Assembly: GCA_003427395.1 (NCBI GenBank)
Contig: BFEA01000355.1
Span: 1,659,117 to 1,685,870, forward strand
Length of the DNA: 26,754 nt
Source of the DNA: Chara braunii
Taxonomy: Eukaryota; Streptophyta; Charophyceae; Charales; Characeae
Reading direction: 5' to 3'
In this document: piece by piece, positions 9,238-18,947 of the stretch
Layout of the letters: every line of letters begins with the position of its first letter
How positions within the stretch are numbered: the first letter of the stretch is position 1
Program-made: the position numbers and the translations under genes
Notes under the pieces: generated by a model
Databases searched by the model: none
The model's input: the letters and a program-made list of their open reading frames with translations, nothing else
What the model was told of the DNA's origin: nothing

Positions 9238-9254
9238 AAAGCAGCTGTGTCGGC

Positions 9255-9280
9255 ACAAATACCCTTACAAGGGTATTTGT
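9255..9280. repeat. Perfect 12-bp inverted repeat with 2-nt spacer
   Basis: ACAAATACCCTT is followed after two bases by its exact complement. The right half recurs directly (AAGGGTATTTGTCCAT near 9285). Confidence 0.7.
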
Positions 9281-9343
9281 CCATAAGGGTATTTGTCCAT
9301 GTTTTTGCATTTCACATGAGCAACATCTGTAATGTTAGTTGAG

Positions 9344-9615
9344 ATCACAAATACATCTGTTTTTTTGTTTTTGTTTTTTTTTTGCTTTTGTTTTTTTTTT
9401 GTGAGAACAACCCGATCGGATGCTAGGTGTGCTGGTAGGGCAGACACCTCTAGCACTGTCGGGGAGGCTCCATCTATTGGTGGGGAGCAGCACCTGCTGG
9501 GAATCGGGCCCAGCGTCCCTTTGAGTACATCTTTGTAACACAGTTTTTACGAGGCATATGGCCATTTAGAGTTCTTACTTCCGAGCATCCTTCTTTCCCA
9601 TCACAAATACATCTG
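9344..9615 (-). mobile_element. Retroposon copy D, full-length, 16-bp target duplication
   Basis: ATCACAAATACATCTG at 9344-9359 and 9600-9615 is an exact 16-bp duplication around a 240-bp insert. On the minus strand the insert begins at 9599, passes GTTACAAAGATGTACTC, the family core GGGACGCTGGGCCCGA, and a stem (9421-9430 with 9444-9455, 10 bp with a 2-nt bulge; outer CCCGA/TCGGG). It ends in an impure A-rich tail. Its loop (CTGCCCTACCAGC) has drifted from the other copies. It encodes nothing, and I could not find convincing pol III boxes, so it is either a SINE or a 5'-truncated LINE tail. Confidence 0.8.
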
Positions 9616-9850
9616 GGTAAAATAATGTTCAGACAAATAGTCAAGGGGAATAGATCATAAAGGGTTGACAGACACAGACACAGCATTACTCAAATAGGGC
9701 GGCTGCAGAAATAAGGGCTGGGTTATTAGATAAGGGGTGCTCCTAAAGAGGGAAGGGTGATTCTAGCAGCTCCATGGGACAACGGAGCCCCAGGATGACA
9801 CAATAATAATCACAGCCCCTGGAAACCACAAACACCAATCTCAGTGCTAC
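9616..9850. other. No feature recognised
   Basis: Mixed-composition spacer between retroposon copies D and F; no frame or repeat arm found. Confidence 0.4.
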
Positions 9851-9854
9851 ACTA

Positions 9855-9920
9855 TGTATCAATGGGACGCTGGACCCGGTTTCCAGCAGGTGTTGCTCCC
9901 CAGTAATAGATGGAGCAGCC
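9855..9920 (+). mobile_element. Retroposon copy F (fragment)
   Basis: GGGACGCTGGACCCGG, TTTCCAGCAGGTGTTGCTCC and AATAGATGGAGCAG match the family core in plus orientation. Neither hairpin nor tail remains. Confidence 0.65.
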
Positions 9921-10930
9921 CAACAGGTAAGCCCTCCATTCTGACAGTTCTCTTACCACCGCCAGGATAGAGGGATATCGCAAGGGCCTCGCACGTTCAT
10001 TACCTAGATGCCTGGCGGTTCCTTGAACCGGTGGTGTAGTCAGTGATCTCGTACAGCAGTGCGAGCTAAAAAAAACAAATTTTTGATTAGTATGGCCGCA
10101 CACAATGCGTGCGCGGGCGCAGAGGCCGACATTGTCATGGTCAGCATCAAGGTTGATTATCGTTGCCGTCACCCGATGTGAGTGCCGTTGACCAGTTTGG
10201 AGTGACACCTTAGTCCGCATAACGCCGGCCTTGCACAAATTTTGATTTTTGTACTTTTTGCCTTTCAATGGAGTTCCCCTACAACCTTGGCAAGGCTTCC
10301 GTAAATAGGGCCTGATGTAGGTGGAAGTCGGGAGTTTGGCCTGCCGAAGTAGTAGAGGTGCGACTTTGAAAACGTGGCCGCTTGTGGGGTCAGAATTGAC
10401 AGTGTTGCAGCTCGGGCGTGGTAGGTGGTTTGCACGGCAACTGTAAAGGGAACCTGACCGTCTATGAGGCGGGTGCCGGAGTTTGGCAGCCGTGGGTTCG
10501 GCCAATAGGCCAAGTTGTGGCGTGGGTGCATTTTAGCAGGCCCGACCACGGTGCAGACTGTTTATAAGGAGTCTTGCACCTACAAAATTTAAAGTTTGGC
10601 GTAACCTTATTGGTTACAACATTAGGCATTTAGGCTGCAGGTAAAAGGATCGAGGCCAGCGAGCACCGGAGGAGTAACAAAATGCAATGAAGGTAGTGAA
10701 GGTGAATTAAAAAAAATTGAAAGATGATGAAAGATTTAGGAGAAGAATACAGCGTATTTAAAAAATAATAATAATAATAAAAAGATACACTATGGCCTCA
10801 GGAAGACTCGTGATTCGCCCAGTCTGAAAGACTGTAAAACCACGTGATCGGCAACGGGGGGGATTTTGGTTGCTTGACCGACGGGTCAGCAGAGCCTTAG
10901 ATGAGTGCACTACGAAAACGAGTAGGAGGG
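9921..10930. other. No gene recognised; GC-rich block and AAT tract
   Basis: About 10,080-10,560 is noticeably GC-rich and holds long minus-strand open frames without recognisable similarity, one of which runs into retroposon copy F. An (AAT)n tract lies near 10,765-10,782. I found no terminal repeats for the GC-rich block. Confidence 0.4.
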
Positions 10931-11141
10931 AGTCGAGAGTGAGAAAAAGCATGTCAAGAAAGTGTTGAAGGTGAAGCCTTAGGAGGAGATGGAGGAGAGG
11001 AAATGGAGAGGTGAGAGGGAGTTGTAGGTGGGCGAGTTCAGTGGTAATATTAGTTTTAGGAATAGAATGACAGGGAGAGAGTCAAAGGAGAAAGGGAGTT
11101 TGCAAGAGAAGTCGAAGGGAGAAAAGATAATGGAAGTATAA

Positions 11142-11171
11142 CTCGCCCGTTCCCCCAAGAGAACGAGCGAA
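11142..11171. repeat. CTCGCCCGTTC hairpin, copy I
   Basis: 11142-11152 pairs with 11161-11171, nearly perfectly. The surrounding sequence (TGGTAATATTAG about 100 nt upstream, GGGGTTTC downstream) resembles the two modules near 21.2 and 21.4 kb, marking the start of the co-linear similarity between the two large copies. Confidence 0.5.
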
Positions 11172-11772
11172 TAAGGAGTCTGAATGGGGTTTCAAAGTAC
11201 GGATAGCAGCATGGTTGCATTAGATTTCAATTTTAAATGGTGGTTTACCCGATACGAGGTATATGGGAGCGACGTGGGTCAGATTCTCGACGAATGAAAG
11301 GACCTTTGAAGTGTCCTAATGTTGATATTTATCTCGTACGTGGTAAAGATCGAGTCTACTTGCATCGTTGGCGTGGTTGCCTTCACTACACCACCACTGC
11401 CGCGGTCATCTTCGTTCAAACTTGTCCATATCACGCTCATACTCATCAACCGCGTATTCGTAATCGTTGCCTTTGTCAATCATACTCGTCATTTGCCTAC
11501 ATGAATTGTTTTCACGTCCTTGTTATTTGGTTGTATCTAACTGCTATAGCAGCCAAATCAAGTATAGTAGAAGCAAGGAGCTGCAAAGAGAAATGTGAGC
11601 TCAGTGAGAATCGAAGAGAAAATAGAAACTTACCTCACCCTGGCGAGGAAGCACTAAAAAAGAAGAACTTTTAATATCTTGCTCAAACAGGTGTCTCATG
11701 ATGGTTGACAAAGAAAATACAACGGTGCGCTTACTTCTTCATATTTTGGTTGAAGATGTATTCTCACCTTCA

Positions 11773-12024
11773 TCAACGTGGTAACTGGGCAAAGGAGTAA
11801 TGAGGCATTGTATCTTCCCATGTTCTAGCGGAAGGTTCATTTTCATTTTGCACATTTGGTGGATGATCACGATACCACTGATCGTACTTGCCAATGAGAT
11901 CCTGACATTGCACCACATAGTCGTCTTCGTGTTTGTCACCGTGGACGTGCTCGTCCATGTGCTGCTCGTTGTGTTTATTATGGTGGTCTTCGTGTTCGTC
12001 ATCTTGATTGCAACGGTCTGCTCT
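11773..12024 (-). pseudogene. Acidic/His-rich open segment, doubtful coding status
   Basis: An 83-codon frame without its own early Met includes DEHEDHHNKHNEQHMDEH, then DDYVVQCQDLIGKYDQWYR, and ends NVQNENEPSARTWEDT plus a short tail. A similar acidic stretch (KGNDYEYAVDEYERDMDKF) is readable on the same strand near 11,390-11,480, and SPNVQSEY near 12,290. These look like repeated exons or modules of one acidic protein. However, the NVQNENEPSARTWED part is simply the dispersed box also present in the non-coding foldback elements at 14.4-14.9 kb. I therefore rank a decayed transposon frame above a host gene. No catalytic motif is seen. Confidence 0.25.
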
Positions 12025-12310
12025 TCACCGAGCTCAGTGGTGGCCATCCCCTTCACGACAATATTCTCCTCCTTGTTGGTCCCACTGTTGTGTTCATCTT
12101 CGAGAAGTCTCTCGCCGAGCGTGCTCAACCGGATGTGATGTATCTTTGCATGTTCAGGCGGAAGGTTCATTCCCATGTTTTATAGACTCAGACGATCTCA
12201 ACACCAGGTATTTCTACACGTTTTAGTGAAAGATTCATTAAATTTTGCACGTGTATCTAGTCATGCTATAACGGGAGATCAATACTCACTTTGCACATTT
12301 GGTGAATAGC
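11803..12310 (+). repeat. Several one-armed copies of a dispersed ~55-bp box
   Basis: The box reads about TATCTTTCCATGTTC, then AGCGGAAGGTTCATT, then TTCATTTTGCACATTTGGTG. It occurs near 11,808-11,866, 12,137-12,178, 12,210-12,252 and 12,270-12,305, all in one orientation. The same box forms both arms of the foldback elements at 14.4-14.9 kb and recurs near 21,528-21,590. Confidence 0.6.
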
Positions 12311-13700
12311 AAGTCGAATTTTGTTGGTCGTCTTCATTTCGCTGATCATTATCATCCCGACACTTGTATCCTTTGCTTCTTGGCAGTTGTTATCCTCCTT
12401 ATAGTCGAGGTCACTTGCTATCGCGGTCTCGTCCGTTACCTTTGCACGATCATGTTTTCTACCACGCATGTCGTCTCCATAGTTACTGCATCTGGTTGAA
12501 GAGCTAGCCCGGTACGTTTGAATAACGATTGAAAGAGATGAAATTGAGAAAGGAATATCGGGGGTTGAGACAAGGATAGGAGAAGAAGGTTTGCAAGGTC
12601 CCTGGGCCCTGCCTTGGGTGAATTGCTTGATTGTTTAAGATTCATTGTTAGAGAGGGAGTCAAAGAGATTAAACGAAGGGAGTATGTTGGAAGAGAGTCA
12701 AGCAAGTAAAAAAGGTATGAAGCTTATTTGTTGATAAATTAACAGATACTTTTCTCGAGAATCTACTCTAGTAAGAACATCATGAAAAAGTTGTGCTTGA
12801 TAGCAATGGTAAGAGAGGTGCAATGAAGGAGGAGAGCAAAGGAGAAAAAAATAACAATGTGGCATGAGGATTTTTCCATATTTTTTCTTTATGATTTTGT
12901 CAGCGACTGCTAAGGTAACGGTTTTCTAGAAGTTAACCATTTCTTGGCGGGTTCAGTAACTGCTGCCATGGGTAGAGGGGTTGTTGTCACTCAGCAGGTT
13001 GTATGTAATGTTGATTATGTTGGGTGCCTTGAATTTAGTGAAGGGTAACTGTTGATCGACTGCTGAAGCATGAAAGTTATAGCCATTTGTTTTGAGAGGA
13101 ATTTTTAGCAACTGGTACGGTGGACGAGTGGTTTGCTACGATAACGCGGGTGAACGATTTGGTCGTCAGTAATTGTTTGAGTTGACAACTGATGTTGTTA
13201 TTGTGGTGGCTGGCTGTGAGTTTGCAAGTGAACAAGTATTGCTATAAATATTCAATTTACTGCAACTCGCTTATTGCTACCGTTGTTTCACCTGATCATG
13301 CTGTTGCCAATCCAAGCTACTGCAGTCAGCATTGAAACTGTTCTTGTGCATTCGGCTGGTGTGGTTGCCGCTTTCAACGACAACCGGTTACTGTTGCCAT
13401 TATATTGAGGTGAAACAATCGTTCTACGAGCTTCAAACATTTGATTGGGTTGGCTACAACAACAGGCCTTTGGGTGTTGCAGCAGGTTGTTGCTTCAATA
13501 GATATTATGATATTGGTTGCAGAAACTTCGAGACAAAGGCCATCACTGTATTCGGCTGCCATTGCAGCGCGCTCAAGATAAGAAGAAACCAAAACCCTCT
13601 CCATGCTAGTTTAAATAAACCTCTTTTATACCTTGAGAGACTGAAGTCCTTACTTCTACCCTTGTTCCTCTCAATCTACTATGTGATTCATGAGAGGAAT
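12311..13700. other. No gene recognised
   Basis: A purine-rich part (12.5-12.85 kb) passes into a T/G-rich part (12.9-13.4 kb). The 13,610-13,700 end is similar to 23,055-23,130 (CCTCTT-TAT-CC-TGAGAG and following), which begins the shared segment of the two large repeat copies. Confidence 0.4.
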
Positions 13701-13705
13701 GACGA

Positions 13706-13781
13706 AGGTGGGATTGCAACCCACAAGATTGCGACAAGGCCCTGTGAAAGGGTTGACCCACCGATTGCAGGAGCTCTGCCC
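13706..13781 (-). ncRNA. tRNA-like module upstream of hairpin array (copy I)
   Basis: On the minus strand it contains GCTC-11 nt-GGGT (a D-arm-like stem with wobbles; AATCGGT inside resembles an A box), CCC-loop-GGG in the anticodon-arm place, and GTGGG-TTGCAAT-CCCAC. The last is a perfect 5-bp stem with a 7-nt loop like a T arm (B box GGTTCGANTCC with CG inverted to GC). The acceptor stem does not pair well here. It aligns along its whole length with 23,135-23,211. Confidence 0.4.
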
Positions 13782-14258
13782 GAGCTCATGCGGGGTTCTA
13801 GAGGCAAAAACCTTTAGGTAGACTGATGCTCACGCAAGTGATTTTGTAATCCTCTAGGCGTACTACCTTCTATCTTATTTGAAGTATGATTGAATTACCT
13901 ATTATTATTAAGTTCGTTTCATGACGTAATATGAAGTTGGATGAATGGAGTATGTGTGAAAGATCAGATAACTGTTTGAAAGCAAAAATAATGATCAGAG
14001 GATTCGAGAGGAAGGATAAAAAAAGAGAGAAAGGGTTGGTGTTGCTTGTATTTTATCGGGTCAACCAAAAGTTGGGCGTAATCTCTAAGTTGAGTGGTTC
14101 AGTGTTGTGTTTTGTTTTTGAGTTTCTGCGTTGTCTGTATGATTTTAAACCGCTAGGACCTTTCCCTGCCTTTTTTTTCAACCTCCGAGCATGCTGAAAG
14201 GGGTCCGCACAGGGTCGACACAACTTCAGGCTGGAGTCAAATTTGTTATCTGGCAGTT

Positions 14259-14279
14259 AAAAAAAAAAAAAAAAAAAAA
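14259..14279. repeat. Poly(A) run, 21 nt
   Basis: First of two A runs inside the insertion that splits array I; 48 nt of unique sequence separate it from the next run. Confidence 0.8.
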
Positions 14280-14325
14280 CAATAAAGAATGCTGCAACTA
14301 TTCAAACGTATGCTTCCCGTTGTTT

Positions 14326-14327
<2 letters not shown>

Positions 14328-14368
<41 letters not shown>
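14328..14368. repeat. Poly(A) run, 41 nt
   Basis: Directly abuts the foldback dimer (CTGACAGTGTCCC begins at 14371). It may be a retroposon tail or a polymerase-slippage product. Confidence 0.8.
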
Positions 14369-14370
<2 letters not shown>

Positions 14371-14371
<1 letters not shown>

Positions 14372-14995
14372 TGACAGTGTCCCACTGTCACTGACGGCCT
14401 GTCACTGAAAATGAGTTCACTTCAATCGTTTATGGGCCTCGCTCCACTACTCACGAAATTTGCAAAATGAGAATGAGTCTTACGCTGGAACATGGAAAGA
14501 TATACCGCCATATTTTTGTCTTTTGTGCATGTTGTAAGTCCACTATTCACGACACGCACAAAAGACAAAAATATGGTGGTGTATCTTTCCATGTTCCAAC
14601 TAAGATTCATTCTCATTTTGCAAATTTCGTGAGTAGTGGATTGAGGCCCATAGTAGATTGCAACACCTGCATATTTACGCCTGACAGTGTCCCGTTGTTA
14701 CTGACGGCCTGTAGCCGCATATGCAGGCATTGAAAGCTACTATGGGTCTCACACAACTACACATCAAATTTGCAAAATGAGAATGAATCTTACACTGAAA
14801 GATGGAAAGATATACTGTCGTGGCTTTTGCCTTGTGTGCACGTCGTGACTCCGTTACTCACAACATACAAAAAAGGCACGATTATGACGGTGTATTTTTC
14901 CATGTTCCGACATAAGATTCATTCTCATTTTGCAAATGTGGTGCTTAGTGGAGGGAGGCGCGTAGAAGATTTCAACGCCTGCATATTCAGGCTAC
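14371..14995. mobile_element. Tandem dimer of a foldback element (310-bp period)
   Basis: Unit 1 starts at 14371 and unit 2 at 14681, both with CTGACAGTGTCCC...ACTGACGGCCTGT. Each has long inverted arms: 14431-14528 against 14556-14652 (about 93% complementary by my alignment, 27-nt loop), and about 14741-14833 against 14871-14964, more diverged. Between the units a further inverted repeat pairs CCCATAGTAGATTGCA... (14647 on) with ...GCTACTATGGG (to 14746). The arms carry the box TGCAAAATGAGAATGA / CATGGAAAGATA found elsewhere in the window. No protein is encoded. Confidence 0.75.
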
Positions 14996-15062
14996 TGCTA
15001 GCTCCGGTGCCCAACTCCGCTCCTCAATTTTTTTTTTCTTTCTATTTTTTTTCTTCTAAATG

Positions 15063-15064
<2 letters not shown>

Positions 15065-15097
<33 letters not shown>
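15065..15097. repeat. (AT)n microsatellite
   Basis: About 16 AT units followed by a T run, near the right edge of the insertion in array I. Confidence 0.85.
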
Positions 15098-15105
<8 letters not shown>

Positions 15106-16320
15106 TCAACCAGCTCTGCTTTTTCGGGTTGCCCTTCCACAGCATCGGGCAACAGTCGCGGACTGGTTCGGGAAGGGCTGCTCAAAGATACTGGCGGTTT
15201 AAAAGACAGGGTCTATCTAAAGTTTGACGGTCCTGTCGCATGTTTCTTTTGGGGATTTATCAACGGAGGACGGTCCATATTCCCTTATTTTTTTGTCTAT
15301 TGAGTATAACTAAACTCACTCTAAGTTGCGTGGATGTAGATTTGTGTTTTATTTTGAGGGAGAAGTAGGCAAAGACCAGGTGCACCCCTAAGTTGGGGCG
15401 GCCTAGTCACGAGCCGCAAACTTAATGGGAATCATAATATATAACTTGATATTATATATATCTTATATGTATTACCTGGTAAACAAGACTGTCATAAGTT
15501 GGGATGCCTAATCAATGAGGTGGTTAGAAGAAAAATAGAAAGTGGTAAATTCAAAATATAATATTGAAAGTAACATGGGCACGCTGAATGTACCCCTAAC
15601 TTGAAGTTGGGGCGGTCCAGTCTTATGCCCATAATAATACAAAACAAAGAGCTAGTTTAAAACGGTTTATTAAACATTATTAAATTAAAATTTGTCATCT
15701 GCCTCAGTTGGGTGGTCTGATCGACTGCCTAGAAGAGAGAGAAAACCTATAAGTTTAATTGTTAACTGTTGTTGTTGTTATGAAGGTTAGGCGTACCCCT
15801 AAGTTGGGCCGGTTTAATTATACGTCGTATGTTGTTGTCTGGGTAGGTTAGACGTACCCCTAAGTTGGGACGGTCTAGTTCTATATCATATGTAGTTGTT
15901 TAGTTCAAATTGGGCTAGATGTACCCCTAAGTTGGGGCGATCTGGTCATATGCCTTATGTCTTTGCTTAGGTAGAAATTAGACGCACCCCCAAGTTGGGG
16001 CGATGTAGTCATCAGTCGTATGTCAATTATTTAGGTCGACTAGGCGCACCTCTAAGTTGGGGTGGTCTAGCCATATGCCTTATTTTGATGTCTACGCAAA
16101 GGTAGGGCATACCTCTAAGTTGGGACGGCCTCGTCATATGCTTTATGATTACAATCTAAATAGGTTAGATGTACCTATAAGTTAAGGCAGTTCAATTATA
16201 TACTTTATGCTACTAATTAGGAAAGTTGAGCGTACAACACTTTATTCATGAAAAAATAACAAAACCACGAACCTCACGTTTTTTATAAAATGAAAAACTA
16301 ACAAAACCACAAACCTTTTT

Positions 16321-16870
16321 TAACCATTTCTCGACAAAGGAGGCAAAAAAACGGACAAAAAGTCAAGCGATCCTAAAAATGTGCAAGAAAACGCTTTCCA
16401 TTAAAGATCATGTTATAGGACTGTAAGTCTATAAGTCACTATCATCAAACAGACAAAAAGTAGAACTCAAACAAGACAATTTTTAAGGTCTGCAAGACAA
16501 GGATCGCTGAGTTCCCACACTAACACAGGATTCGTGAAAACCCAACAAAACCAATAAAACCCAACATTTTGTATAGAGTGAAATCTTAGAAGTGAAATAG
16601 TTGTATTTAACAAAAAAAGAACAGCGTCTTTAATCCTTTCTCGAGAGACGAGGAAAAAAACCGAGCTAAAAGTGAAGCGATCTTAAAAATGTGTCGGAAA
16701 ACCCTTTCTAACAAAGATCGTGTTATAAGACTATAAGTGATTTCCTACAGACTGACAAACAGCAGAGCTCGAAGAAAACAATTGCAAACCAAACTCGAAA
16801 GTTGTAAAAAAAAAGCAGTTTTACGGAATACTGATCTATAAGACTATACGTCGTTCTCAAAGTATAAATT
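16321..16870. repeat. A-rich ~310-bp tandem repeat after array I
   Basis: TTTCTCGA at 16327 and 16637 begins two related units sharing AAGCGATC-TAAAAATGTG, AAAC-CTTTC and GATC-TGTTATA-GACT-TAAGT. A partial third unit follows (CTATAAGACTATACGTC near 16840). Non-coding; position relative to the array parallels the tandem tract after array II. Confidence 0.6.
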
Positions 16871-17517
16871 CTTATAAATCAAATTTGACGCTTACAGGAG
16901 AAACATTCTAAGAAAATATATGATAAATAATGATATGTAAAATAATAACACTTTTGCCTCGGATGCATCTTCAAATTATTAGTCAAATCCAAGTTAAAAA
17001 TAAAAATCCGAAGAAAAAAACAATAAAAATCTATAAAAAAAAGGAAAGGTTGCCCATAAAAGACAGGACATGTTACGGGGAACGTAGTCACAAACAAGGT
17101 AACATATTAGTCTGCTCACGAAACCCTCGAACACGTTCGCCATGCTACATGACTTATAGGACTACACACATGATCTTTTGAGACAGTAAAAAAACTGCAT
17201 ATTTTTGTTCCTTAATAAACGGTGCTTAAGGAAAAACATGTCTTTTTCCTCGCCACTTCCAGTGGTTCTAAGAAATTGATTTTTTATTGAAGTTATTTTA
17301 CTTCACGTGGAATATTGCTCCTACGGGAGGCCTTAATACTCTACTTTCAGAATCTTCAATAAATTTCGTTCAAACCCAATATTTTTTTTTGTTGGCTTTT
17401 CACGAATCCTATGTTCACTTGGCATCCACGCTCAACCTACCGATTAAATTCACGGGAATCAAACCCTACTTCATTACGAGGTCGTGCCCGACATTGCAAA
17501 ATGAGTTGACATAGGTT
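16871..17517. other. AT-rich spacer, no gene
   Basis: A-rich then mixed sequence leading into the gag-pol remnant. No frame with recognisable similarity. Confidence 0.4.
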
Positions 17518-18334
17518 GTGGAGAAACTCACCATTGGCACTAGTGAGTTACTTTTCAACAAGGCCTCACAGATGATGATGACGAACACAAAAACTCACAA
17601 TGCTGACCGTTCGTCTTCCGTAGGTTTGAGCAGATACAACATTGGCCGAAAATGGTCGTGGTCGCAGCAACAACGCCGACCAGTCCAAGCAACGAGGCTG
17701 CTTCAACAGACGAGGGAGATATGCTAGCAACTTCCCCGGACAGTGGCCGCCTGACCAAAGATCGAGGAGGCGGCGAATCAAAGACAAACACCTCATCATC
17801 CCCGGGACCGGAACAACAGCCAATGAAGCTTGGGTCCATTATGGCATCTCGGATGGCGTCTAGAAGATGTGCTCCAAATACTGACATTGTTCGTGGTGCA
17901 ACATTGATGCACATGACACCGTGAACTGTCCCATGAAAGCCAAGGGGAAGACCCATTCGGAAAAGTGAGAACCACCAAGAGTGAAACGACTACACTCTCG
18001 ACGCCTTCGGAACCGGTTGCTTCGCGAGCAACATTCCTTAGTTCCGAGACACATGCAGAAGTCGTGAGCCGTCTTCTTCATTTTTTTGAAAGACTTTGCT
18101 GCCCATCTTGTTCCACCATTGTGTTCTTTAGCTCAAGGACAAGGTGTGTGCACAAATTCCTCTGCGTCCGGTAGCAGCGCCAGTTCGTCGTCTTCAAGTG
18201 ATTATTTAAGGCATTCAACACGCAAGTTCAACGCGGATGTCTTAGACCCGTTGTCGCCTGAGGGCCTTGCATGGCTTCCTCTCCCTTCCACGGGCTGCTT
18301 TCCATGACTGCAATGCGCAACATTATGCGCTTAT

Positions 18335-18822
18335 TTGCACATGTATTTGTCCTTCTATGCACCACCAACTTCGTTGACAGATGACGAAGTCGTGGTGGGG
18401 GACCTCCTTGCGTATATTTCCAAGGTGGCCCACGAGTTTTGCACGCAACGGCACGACGACAACAATGCACAACTCCTTTATGTCTGCATCCAAGTTCGAC
18501 AAACGTCCTGCAGCGCTTTGCTGGATAGCATTGCAACTCATAACTTTATGAGTCAATTCTTCATACAAAGGGCCGACCTTGGCACATAAGTTCAAAGGAA
18601 GACACATCCTACAGTGATCAAGATGGCGGACGGTCAGACACAACAACTTCTTGATTGCTATATCGAGGCTGTGTCGGTTTATTTGGCACAACATGCATGT
18701 GAGCCGGTCGCGTTTGATGTATTGGACACGAAAGTCGACATCATTTTAAGGAGTTTTGGACTCACGAGTGTGACGCTTTCGGCGCAAATGTCCCATGCAC
18801 CATTCCTCTTCCGCACCCTTTG
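18335..18822 (+). pseudogene. Relic retropepsin (protease) domain
   Basis: ALLDSIATHNFMSQFF (18515-18562) corresponds to the protease active-site segment of gypsy elements; the catalytic Asp codon is 18524-18526, but the Gly of D-S/T-G is replaced by Ile. A stop after ADLGT (about 18587) and a frame change follow. Similarity resumes at about 18,620 with KMADGQTQQLLD and continues to VAFDVLDTKVDIIL, then is lost by another frameshift. Confidence 0.8.
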
Positions 18823-18947
18823 ATCTAGTGCCAGGTTGTGACGGCCAAATCTTTTCGGACCACGCGAGCTTACGAGCGGACCATCAAGATTGGCCTTAGA
18901 ACCGCGAGCTCTTCCTCGCTCATAAGGGTTGGATCCGCCCTAGTAGC

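Larger units (their letters stand above)
14068..16210 (+). repeat. Hairpin array I (about 13 units, split by an insertion)
   Basis: Units keep a core CCCCTAAGTTGGGG-CGG with self-complementary arms that vary. Examples: TAGAC/GTCTA (15849-15853, 15873-15877), CTAGAT/ATCTGG (15915-15920, 15940-15945), CTAGGC/GGTCTAG (16040-16045, 16064-16070), and GACCAGG/CCTAGTC (15374-15380, 15402-15408). The inner CCCC/GGGG pairs around AAGTT. Cores lie near 14086, 15320, 15389, 15495, 15600, 15705, 15800, 15861, 15928, 15991, 16052, 16115 and 16178. The later units are spaced about 62-68 bp, earlier ones about 70-105 bp. Linkers share TATGCCTTATGT. The first unit is separated from the rest by an insertion from about 14,165 to 15,120. 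I see no coding frame through the array. Confidence 0.75.

Noticed and set aside
9852-10505. Minus-strand open frame of 217 codons
   Set aside because: It extends into retroposon copy F, has no recognisable similarity, and overlaps another frame of similar quality in the same GC-rich block.
13706-13781. Functional tRNA gene on the minus strand
   Set aside because: The acceptor stem fails in this copy, the B box has CG inverted to GC, and the anticodon loop is irregular in the other copy.
13332-13817. Plus-strand open frame of 161 codons
   Set aside because: It crosses the tRNA-like module and the homologous segment at 23.1 kb is not open in the same way, so coding is unlikely.
14191-14394. 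Lys-rich open frame
   Set aside because: It is produced by the two poly(A) runs.
15780-16200. CRISPR-like array (regular 62-68 bp spacing, constant core)
   Set aside because: The variable parts are complementary arms of each unit, not independent spacers; no cas genes are present and the sequence is eukaryotic.
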